Source: Epilithonimonas hungarica (lineage in GTDB: Bacteria; Bacteroidota; Bacteroidia; Flavobacteriales; Weeksellaceae). From it: 64,000 nucleotides of DNA. A program made the translations under genes and the position numbers. Under the pieces are notes generated by a model. It worked only from the letters and a program-made list of their open reading frames with translations. It had not been told where the DNA came from and made no database searches. The stretch covers positions 605,815 to 669,814 of the forward strand of contig NZ_FNBH01000003.1 in the NCBI RefSeq assembly GCF_900102265.1, in the 5' to 3' direction. Shown piece by piece: positions 44,474 through 51,675 of this stretch (position 1 is the first letter of the stretch; every line of letters starts with the position of its first letter).

Positions 44474-45463
44474 ATGATGAAAAAACACTTTTTATTATTT
44501 GCTGTACTATTATGCTTTTTATCTTGTAAAAAGGGAGTGAAGAAAATCGCAACGGTAAATAAACAAGAAATTACTGTTGATACAACTTCTACTGAAAAAA
44601 AGAATCTTTCCGATTTTCACATCTTCGATTTATATTCTATTGAAAACGCTGGTAAGTACGACATATTTGTTTCGATGTCTGATATTTACAATGATTCTTT
44701 GGCAATTCCCGAAGACATTATTCAAAATCAAAAAACCAAGACATTTGCAGAACTGAAACATTTTGAATTGACTGGAATTTACCGCGAAAAATTACTAAAA
44801 GGAACTTCTCTTTCGGAAACGGACACGCTGTTCTTGTACAATTATAAAGAAGCAAAATTGCAGAAATTCCCAATCCGTGATTTGAGATCGGTCGCTAATC
44901 TTAATCTTTATACAAGCGAAGGTGAAGACATTTCCAATTACGATTATATGATTGGTTTCGAGCTGAATGAACCTGAAACTTCTGACCGATCTGTAATGGA
45001 TAAAACAAATAACAGTTTGGTCTATTTTGGACAGGAAAGTCCGTTTTCTGGTGAGAAAGTAGTTCCGGTCCATTGGAAAAAAACAAGTATTGACCAATTT
45101 CCCTTATCACTAAAAAATCAACGAAATTTAGGCGATACTTATTCAGCAAAATTTGAAAATCTGACTTATTATCTTCAGGATTACAAAGGCGAATATGGAA
45201 TTTCCAAAAGGCAATTAGCCGTTGTGAAAGACAATAAAGTTATTTTTGAAAAGACCTACACGACAGGTGAAGGCGCAGAATTAAGTCCTTTGAATTTCAT
45301 TAATAATAACGAATACAACGATTGGCAATGGACAGGAAGATTATTCAAAAATAAACCGCCTGTTGTTTTTGGTTTTGTTTCGGAATCATTTGGCTGTCCT
45401 TCTATTACATTTTTAGACTCTTCTTATCCGGATATTTATACTGATTGTGATAACAGACATTAG
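44474..45463 (+). CDS. Putative lipoprotein of unknown function
   Basis: This 329-residue protein has a lipobox (LLCFLSC, Cys near residue 18) followed by a lysine-rich linker. The mature part has many short alternating strands (YDIFVSMSDIYNDSL, then YLQDYKGEYGISKRQLAVVK) and ends in WTGRLFKNKPPVVFGFVSESFGCPSI. I do not recognise the family. Its product would sit in the outer membrane or periplasm. The next gene also encodes a secreted protein, 79 bp downstream. Confidence 0.6.
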   Translation: MMKKHFLLFAVLLCFLSCKKGVKKIATVNKQEITVDTTSTEKKNLSDFHIFDLYSIENAGKYDIFVSMSDIYNDSLAIPEDIIQNQKTKTFAELKHFELTGIYREKLLKGTSLSETDTLFLYNYKEAKLQKFPIRDLRSVANLNLYTSEGEDISNYDYMIGFELNEPETSDRSVMDKTNNSLVYFGQESPFSGEKVVPVHWKKTSIDQFPLSLKNQRNLGDTYSAKFENLTYYLQDYKGEYGISKRQLAVVKDNKVIFEKTYTTGEGAELSPLNFINNNEYNDWQWTGRLFKNKPPVVFGFVSESFGCPSITFLDSSYPDIYTDCDNRH

Positions 45464-45542
45464 AATGTATTTTGAATCAAACAATTATGAATTAAAATAT
45501 ATTTACAACTACTCTATTAAAAATTTTACAAAATGATATTTT

Positions 45543-46133
45543 ATGTGGCCCAAAATTATTATATCCTTTTTATTAATATTTCTTCTGAATACGACTCTAC
45601 ATTCTCAAGTAAAAACCGATTACTACAACACGGTTGTATATAAAATCTATGGTGATCTGAACAAAGATAATCTTGATGACATGGTGGTTGTCAAAGAAAA
45701 TAATACCGATAAGCACAATCCTTACTTACTGGAAATATTTTTTCAAAATAAAAGCGGAAGTTTTCAAAATGTATTTTCTTCAACCAAAGCCGTGATGAAG
45801 AAATTCCCTTATGGAGACGAAAGAACGGAAGTCATATTGGAAGGTCTGCAAATCAAAAATGGTGTTCTGATATTCAGAAATCAATTACTGAGAGGGAATT
45901 TTACGCACAAATTCAGATATCAAAATGGAGAATTTGAACTGATTGGTTACACTTTTAATAATGCAAGTGCAGGCTATATGGAACACATGGATTATAATCT
46001 ATCAACTGGTGATAAAACCGAAAAACACACGGCTTACGAGACGGATAAGATTTTAAAACTGACTAAGACAAAAAACAAGTTGTCTGTACTTCCTAACCTG
46101 AAAGATTTTTCACCCTTCGAATTCACTTATTAA
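45543..46133 (+). CDS. Secreted protein of unknown function with a Ca-binding-like repeat
   Basis: This 196-residue protein has a signal peptide ending near TTLHSQ. The early mature part reads YKIYGDLNKDNLDDMVVVKE, which matches the D-x-N-x-D-x-x-D calcium loop of FG-GAP/VCBS-type repeats in secreted proteins. The rest is beta-rich. No partner or enzyme motif was found. It follows the lipoprotein gene at 44474 and may share its transcript. Confidence 0.55.
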   Translation: MWPKIIISFLLIFLLNTTLHSQVKTDYYNTVVYKIYGDLNKDNLDDMVVVKENNTDKHNPYLLEIFFQNKSGSFQNVFSSTKAVMKKFPYGDERTEVILEGLQIKNGVLIFRNQLLRGNFTHKFRYQNGEFELIGYTFNNASAGYMEHMDYNLSTGDKTEKHTAYETDKILKLTKTKNKLSVLPNLKDFSPFEFTY

Positions 46134-46258
46134 TATAAATCAGCAATGAACAATCGATCAAATCGTTATCATTTGTGATGGCCATTGTCAGCTGCCACAA
46201 ATCAGTCACTTGACTATGAATGTAATGAAAGGCGAACTGATTTAGGAAAACAATGGAA

Positions 46259-46292
46259 GATGAAATGCCTTCTACAGAGAAGGCCTTTCATC
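46259..46292. terminator. Hairpin downstream of the 45543 gene
   Basis: GCCTTCT/AGAAGGC (46267-46273 with 46278-46284), flanked by GATGAAA/TTTCATC complements, forms a stem with one bulge and a 4-nt loop. There is no T-run, so it may only stabilise RNA ends. Confidence 0.4.
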
Positions 46293-46416
46293 TCAAAACA
46301 GAAAATCAATTTTGAGCATGCTTCTTCTGACGCTTTGATTAAAGATACTTATGAGGCCATTGATACAGAAAGCTAGCGCAATCTTTATTATCTTTGATTA
46401 AAATATTAAAGTAACT

Positions 46417-46860
46417 ATGATAAAGAAATTATTTTTAGCATTAAGTTTTTTCACTGTTTCAATGCTATTTGCCCAAAAAAACAATGACCAGCAATCCGTT
46501 GCCGAAGCTTCAGAAAAACTAAGATTAGCAATGATTAGCGGTGACAAAGCTATTTTAGAATCCTTGATTCTTCCGGAATTGACTTACGGGCATTCGGGCG
46601 GTCATATTGATGATGCTAAGGAATTTGTAGAAAAATTGGTCAGCAAAAAATCCAATTTCTTATCCATTGAAAACACCAATCAATCTATTCAAATTGTAGA
46701 TAAAACAGCAATTGTTCGCAATCATTTGTATGCACAAACTCACGATTTAGGAAAAGAACAAGGAGAAGTGAGCTTGGATATCTTGTACGTTTGGCAGAAA
46801 ACTAAAAGTGGCTGGAAGTTGTTGGCTAGACAGGCTGTGAAGGCGGAGAAGAAAAAGTAA
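46417..46860 (+). CDS. Secreted DUF4440/NTF2-like protein
   Basis: The protein has 147 residues with a signal peptide ending at MLFAQ. The mature part starts with a helix (VAEASEKLRLAMISGDKAIL) and the strand LESLILPELTYGHSGGHI and ends with YVWQKTKSGWKLLARQAVK, the layout of NTF2-like DUF4440 proteins. Family members are small cone-shaped proteins with varied binding or enzymatic roles. The substrate is unknown. A TATCTTTG -7-like box lies at 46389-46396. Confidence 0.75.
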   Translation: MIKKLFLALSFFTVSMLFAQKNNDQQSVAEASEKLRLAMISGDKAILESLILPELTYGHSGGHIDDAKEFVEKLVSKKSNFLSIENTNQSIQIVDKTAIVRNHLYAQTHDLGKEQGEVSLDILYVWQKTKSGWKLLARQAVKAEKKK

Positions 46861-46883
46861 AAATTATTTTCTAGGTATAAATT

Positions 46884-47354
46884 ATGAAAAAAATAAATCA
46901 ATATAAATTTTCATTTAAACTTGAGGAACAATCCCAATTTGAACCTGAAGTTGTTCATAATAAAAACTCAAGAAAAAACAGAATTCAACTAACAAAAACA
47001 GAATATGAAGAAATTATTATAGAATGGCGTTTATCTAAATATGTTAAACAAGTAGAATATGACATTAATAGTTGTGAATTTTTTCCAATATCTCCATCTG
47101 AAGAATTGAATAATGGAATATCTGCAGAATCGATTTTAGAATTCATTAATTCTAATTTAATCTTCGATTATTTACCTCAAAATAATGATATGTTAAAAAT
47201 ATCTATGAAGTATGTCCATCCAACAATTCACCGTAAAAGAAGACCTTATATTGGTAACTACATTTCTTTTATTTACAAAAATAAATGGTCAATAAATGAA
47301 GGTTTCGAACATATTGATAATATATATGAAACTGTTCAAGAAGGTTATCTTTAG
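46884..47354 (+). CDS. Protein of unknown function
   Basis: This 156-residue protein has no signal peptide or membrane segment. It is rich in Asn, Lys and Glu, with segments ESILEFINSNLIFDYLPQ and YVHPTIHRKRRPYIGN. No family was recognised. It begins 23 bp after the DUF4440 gene and is likely read from the same mRNA. Its AT-rich, Asn-rich codon use is stronger than in nearby housekeeping genes, which may mean recent acquisition. Confidence 0.5.
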   Translation: MKKINQYKFSFKLEEQSQFEPEVVHNKNSRKNRIQLTKTEYEEIIIEWRLSKYVKQVEYDINSCEFFPISPSEELNNGISAESILEFINSNLIFDYLPQNNDMLKISMKYVHPTIHRKRRPYIGNYISFIYKNKWSINEGFEHIDNIYETVQEGYL

Positions 47355-47387
47355 CTAGATTAATTATCAAATCTAAGTCTAAAATAA

Positions 47388-47411
47388 AAAATCCGACTCA
47401 CAGCGGATTTT
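47388..47411. terminator. Bidirectional terminator
   Basis: An 8-bp stem AAAATCCG/CGGATTTT with an 8-nt loop lies between the convergent genes ending at 47354 and 47419, and its A/T flanks give T-runs on either strand. Confidence 0.65.
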
Positions 47412-47418
47412 CTAATTT

Positions 47419-48582
47419 CTATTTTCTTCTTTTCAATTCTTTATCAATCAGTCCCAATTCTCGTCCGGTTTGTCCGGCAACAGAAGTGTTTTCTTGCGCT
47501 CGCCTTGTAAGATACGGAACCACGTCTTTCACAGGCCCGTACGGAAGGTATTTTGCAACATTATAATGTTTGTCAGCCAAATAGTAAGTAATGTTATCAC
47601 TCATCCCATAAAGCTGTCCAAAATAAATATGCGGATTGTTGTGTTCCAAACCTTTCGCTTTCATTTTGTCCATCACCAATTCGGAAGATTTCTCGTTATG
47701 TGTACCGAAAAATGCTGAAACTTTGTCCAGATTTGCCATCACAAAATCAATTCCTGAATTATAATTATCGTCGGTTGCTTGTTTCGTTGGTTGGATTGGG
47801 TCTGGATAATTTTGCTCTTCGGCTCTCTTTCTTTCCTTTTCCATATAAGCGCCACGAACAATTTTATAACCAATGAAATAACCTTTTTCTATGGCTCTTT
47901 CCAGATGCGCATTCATATATTCCAAACGGCCTGTTCTGTACATTTGGATGGTATTCCAAACGATTGCTTTTTCCTTGTTGTACTTCTCCATCATTTCTTC
48001 GCAAAGTTGGTCAGCCGCATCCTGCATCCAGGTTTCTTCAGCATCTACCATTACTTTTTTATCGCTTTCGAAACAAAGTTTACATACTTCGTCAAAACGC
48101 TGGACTACTCTATTCCACTCTTCTTTTTGGCTGGTTGTGAGTTCTTTTCCTTTACCAACTTCTTCATAAATATCAATTCTCCCAAAAGCCGTTGGTTTGA
48201 AAACAATAAACGGAATTGCTGGATTACCAACAGAAAATCTTACAATATCCTTGATTTCCTTGCAAACTGCATCAAAAACCTCTTCTTCTTCTTTCCCTTC
48301 AATCGAGTAATCAAAGATACTTCCAACACCACGCTTGAACATCTGTTTTACCACATTCATACTTTCTTCCCGAGTCTCACCGCCGCAAAACTGTTCAAAC
48401 AAAGTCTGCTTCACGATCCCGTCCACAAACGGAAAATTGTTCCTAATTGTAAAATTGAGAAGAGAAACGCCAATATTGGTCAATGCAGGCTGTTCAATCG
48501 CTTTGAACATCCAATAGGCTTTTTTGAGCTGAGCATCCGTTTTATCGGCAAATGCGAGCTTTGTATCATTGAAAATACTCAT
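47419..48582 (-). CDS. putA: Proline dehydrogenase
   Basis: I start at the ATG at 48580-48582, giving 387 residues; the TTG-started frame adds six. This is a monofunctional FAD-dependent proline dehydrogenase with a TIM-barrel fold. KKVMVDAEETWMQDAAD and GYKIVRGAYMEKERKRAEE are typical active-site strands, and the ending YLTRRAQENTSVAGQ holds the RRxxEN substrate-binding motif. It oxidises proline to P5C, which pruA (36129-37754) turns into glutamate. The gene symbol here means only the PRODH activity, not the fused enzyme. Confidence 0.9.
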   Translation of the reverse strand: MSIFNDTKLAFADKTDAQLKKAYWMFKAIEQPALTNIGVSLLNFTIRNNFPFVDGIVKQTLFEQFCGGETREESMNVVKQMFKRGVGSIFDYSIEGKEEEEVFDAVCKEIKDIVRFSVGNPAIPFIVFKPTAFGRIDIYEEVGKGKELTTSQKEEWNRVVQRFDEVCKLCFESDKKVMVDAEETWMQDAADQLCEEMMEKYNKEKAIVWNTIQMYRTGRLEYMNAHLERAIEKGYFIGYKIVRGAYMEKERKRAEEQNYPDPIQPTKQATDDNYNSGIDFVMANLDKVSAFFGTHNEKSSELVMDKMKAKGLEHNNPHIYFGQLYGMSDNITYYLADKHYNVAKYLPYGPVKDVVPYLTRRAQENTSVAGQTGRELGLIDKELKRRK

Positions 48583-48809
48583 ATCCGGAATTTGTCCCAA
48601 AAGTAAATATTATTTCTATTTTTGAATGAATTTTAAAGCTAAATTTTATCATCTTCTCATTTTAAAAATCTATAGTTACTGCACAAAATATTTTTCAAAA
48701 TTAAGGTCTGAATTTAAAAATTTACACAAAATCAGTATTAGAAGTCATAATTTATAAGAATTAACAAAAATATTATACGAATACTTCATGGAATTAGTAT
48801 TTCTGACCT

Positions 48810-48832
48810 TATATTTGCAAATTATATCTTTG
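48810..48832 (+). promoter_or_regulatory. Two candidate -7 boxes before the TPR-AraC regulator
   Basis: TATATTTG (48810-48817) and TATCTTTG (48825-48832) both match TAnnTTTG exactly just before the ATG at 48838. Neither has a good TTTG at -33. The first fits a short leader better. Confidence 0.35.
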
Positions 48833-48837
48833 CAGCA

Positions 48838-50433
48838 ATGAGATTGAGGAATGCGTTTTTGAAAAAAAAGATTCTACACGCCAATAAGTTTATTGTTCTG
48901 CTTATGCTGACTTGTGGCATTTGTATGTTTCCTCAAAAAAAGTCAGAAAAAGAAGATATTTACAAAAATGCACTGGGAGACCTGTACACTCACCCTGAAA
49001 AGACCATTACAATTTCCGAATATCTTTCTATCAATGCGGATGCCGACGAAGAACGGTCCAAGGCTTTGAATCTAAAAGCCGAAGCTCAAATCCTGCAGGG
49101 AAATTACATTGTTGCATTAAACGCTCTTCTAGAATCCCTCCATTCAAATTCATTTAATGATGATTCTACGGAGCTGCTACGCACAAATCTTATCTTGGGT
49201 GACCTTTACAGAAAATTGGGTGTAATTCCAAAAGCAGAGGAAAGACTCGATCTGGTTGAAAAAAAATTCGATGGTAATTTTACTGATGTTCCTGAAAAAA
49301 TAAGCTTGTATATTGATTTTCTAACTGCAAGATCTATATTGCTCTGTGAACAAAAAAAGTACCTTAAGGCTACAGAAGTCATTGATGATGCTCTTCTAAA
49401 AAAATTTTCAAGCCGGTTTCCCTATCAAGTCTCCAGATCATATAGCCAATTGGCAAAAGCTTATGGGATGGATCAGAAATGGGACAGATCCTTGCAATAT
49501 GCTGAAAAAGCCTTGCAGCTCTCCATAAAATCAGGCTTGGAAGAAAATTTTATGGCTTATGCTGAATTAGATGTTGCAAAAGCGAATTTTATTCAAAAAA
49601 ACAAACAGCAATATCTCAGTGAGATCCCAAAACTTATAATTTTAGCAGAAAAGGTCAATGATATAGTCTTAAAGAAGAACATCCATCAATTTTTAGCAGA
49701 TTTCTACTTATCAGAAGGCAACAATGCCAAATATCAATTTCATAACCTGAAATATCTTGAACTGAATGAATCCATCAATTCGGCACAGCAAAAAGCCAGT
49801 GACCTGATACTTGCACTCAGTGAAAGTGATTTCAAAGCAAAAGACCATCGGCGGTACAAAACCAATCATATTTTGATCTGGGTGATCGGATTTGCTTTTC
49901 TTGTACTGGGTTTTGTATTTTGGTTTAGATTTAGAACCAGACAAAATTATAATTATTATAAAGAGTACATCAGCAAGCTGAAAAAAACGCAGAAAGAAGA
50001 GGAGATCATGATTTCAGGCAAAGAAGATGTTGAAGAGATGTCCAAAACGCCACAGCTTATTCCTGAAAAAACCGAGCAGATCCTATTGGAAAAGCTTCTT
50101 GCCTTCGAAAAAGGAAAAGATTTTACAAAAAAAAGCCTTACCCTCCATTCTCTTGCAAAAGAGCTTGACACCAATACAAGATATCTTTCGGAAATTGTCA
50201 ATAAGCACAAACAAAAAAATTTCAACTCCTATATCAACGAACTAAGAATCAATTATATCATAAACAAACTCCGTAACGAACCATCTTTTCTGAATTACAA
50301 GATCAGCTATCTTGCCGAAGAAAGCGGATTTTCTTCCCATACTTCTTTTTCAACCGTGTTTAAAACTGTAACAGGGATCTCTCCTAAAGAATTCATCAGT
50401 TTTATTAAAAAAGAATTTTCTATAGCCAATTGA
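48838..50433 (+). CDS. Membrane-bound TPR regulator with AraC-type DNA-binding domain
   Basis: This is a 531-residue protein. A hydrophobic N-terminal stretch (FIVLLMLTCGICMF) is followed by TPR-like helical repeats to about residue 330, a membrane helix (HILIWVIGFAFLVLGFVFWF) near 345-365, and a cytoplasmic C-terminal AraC domain (TLHSLAKELDTNTRYLSEIV, then ISYLAEESGFSSHTSFSTVF). The TPR part would be outside the inner membrane and the DNA-binding part inside. The layout resembles Bacteroidota one-component regulators that pass periplasmic protein signals to transcription. The next gene encodes a matching TPR protein without the DNA-binding domain. Confidence 0.87.
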   Translation: MRLRNAFLKKKILHANKFIVLLMLTCGICMFPQKKSEKEDIYKNALGDLYTHPEKTITISEYLSINADADEERSKALNLKAEAQILQGNYIVALNALLESLHSNSFNDDSTELLRTNLILGDLYRKLGVIPKAEERLDLVEKKFDGNFTDVPEKISLYIDFLTARSILLCEQKKYLKATEVIDDALLKKFSSRFPYQVSRSYSQLAKAYGMDQKWDRSLQYAEKALQLSIKSGLEENFMAYAELDVAKANFIQKNKQQYLSEIPKLIILAEKVNDIVLKKNIHQFLADFYLSEGNNAKYQFHNLKYLELNESINSAQQKASDLILALSESDFKAKDHRRYKTNHILIWVIGFAFLVLGFVFWFRFRTRQNYNYYKEYISKLKKTQKEEEIMISGKEDVEEMSKTPQLIPEKTEQILLEKLLAFEKGKDFTKKSLTLHSLAKELDTNTRYLSEIVNKHKQKNFNSYINELRINYIINKLRNEPSFLNYKISYLAEESGFSSHTSFSTVFKTVTGISPKEFISFIKKEFSIAN

Positions 50434-50435
50434 TC

Positions 50436-51575
50436 ATGAAATTACTTATTCAAAAAATAAAAAATGTATTAATAGTCCTGTGTGTTCTTTTTATAATCAA
50501 TTCACAGACTTTCTCAGCACAAAACAAAAATGAGCCTCATCTGGATTCTTTGTTCCTGATGATGAACTCAAATCCGGAAAAGGTTATCCAGCTGGGCAAA
50601 GAGCTTTACAAAAAATACAAGGGAAATCCAAAAATGGAAATCTCTATCCTTACGATCATTGGCAGCAGCTATTCCGTAAAAAAGGATTATGAAAAAGCCA
50701 TAGAATATGCTTTTAAAACAAGAGATATTTCGCAGAAAATAAATGATTATCCGACCCAGATCCAGGTTGCTGGATTCATCGGTGAAAAATACCATAATCT
50801 CAATATCTACAGCAAAGCAAAATATTATGCTGACGAAGCCTATGATCTGATCGAAAAGCATCCTCTACCCGACTCGTTGAAGTTTTATAAGGGCAACATT
50901 CTTTTCTTAAAGGCTTTGGTCTACCGTGACGAATTAGGCTGTGATTTTGCCAAAACCTATTATGAAAAAGCGTTGGAAGTCTATATACCAGCACTTAAAA
51001 ATCGCGATATGCTCCGGTTTTCCATAGCAGATATTTATAATGAAATTGGAGGATGTTTTCTGGAGCAGGATCAACTCGAAGCTGCAAGAGGATCATTTGA
51101 AAAATCACTGCAATATGCCATCAAAGGAAACTATGCTCTTCTGAATGCAGAAAGTCTGGCAGGGCTGGGTAGAATTAACTTCTTGCAAAAAGACTATTTG
51201 AAAGCCAAAAAAGAATTTGACAAGGCAATCCTGATTTTAAAATCCAACAAAGTAGAAAATGCCAACCCAGAAGTTTATAAATATATTTCCGAAAATTATT
51301 ATGCTTTGAACGATATTGAAAATCACACCTTATATCTAAACCTTTATAAGCAGAAAACCAATACCGATATTAGTGCAAAAAAGAAATCCGTAAATGAAAT
51401 CATTGTAAAACAAACAGCCAAGGGAGATTCTGAAAACAACAATACGGCTAAATATTGGATCATCATCGTTCTTTGTATCTTGATAGTTTTAGTGATCTAT
51501 CAAATAGTGCAGACCAAAGCAAAGATCAGAAAACTGAAAAAACAGATTCCCGAAGATAACATGCACTCTTCCTGA
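50436..51575 (+). CDS. TPR membrane protein, partner of the TPR-AraC regulator
   Basis: This 379-residue protein starts at the ATG at 50436, 2 bp after the regulator stop. A signal or anchor is followed by TPR units (for example DYEKAIEYAFKTRDISQK and LEAARGSFEKSLQYAIKGNY) and a C-terminal membrane helix (YWIIIVLCILIVLVIYQIV) with a short basic tail. It has the layout of its neighbour without the AraC domain. It may compete or pair with the regulator through TPR contacts. That is inference from organisation only. Confidence 0.75.
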   Translation: MKLLIQKIKNVLIVLCVLFIINSQTFSAQNKNEPHLDSLFLMMNSNPEKVIQLGKELYKKYKGNPKMEISILTIIGSSYSVKKDYEKAIEYAFKTRDISQKINDYPTQIQVAGFIGEKYHNLNIYSKAKYYADEAYDLIEKHPLPDSLKFYKGNILFLKALVYRDELGCDFAKTYYEKALEVYIPALKNRDMLRFSIADIYNEIGGCFLEQDQLEAARGSFEKSLQYAIKGNYALLNAESLAGLGRINFLQKDYLKAKKEFDKAILILKSNKVENANPEVYKYISENYYALNDIENHTLYLNLYKQKTNTDISAKKKSVNEIIVKQTAKGDSENNNTAKYWIIIVLCILIVLVIYQIVQTKAKIRKLKKQIPEDNMHSS

Positions 51576-51675
51576 TCATATATTCTCAAAGTTCTTTCAA
51601 AAACAATGAATATTTCTTCATTTTTAAAGTATAAAAATAGGAATTACAAAGCTCCCGTTCTATGTTTGTTGCAAA

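Noticed and set aside
46185..46376. 63-codon plus-strand ORF
   Set aside because: It runs through a hairpin and shows no conserved pattern.
47779..48606. 275-codon plus-strand ORF
   Set aside because: It is antisense to proline dehydrogenase.
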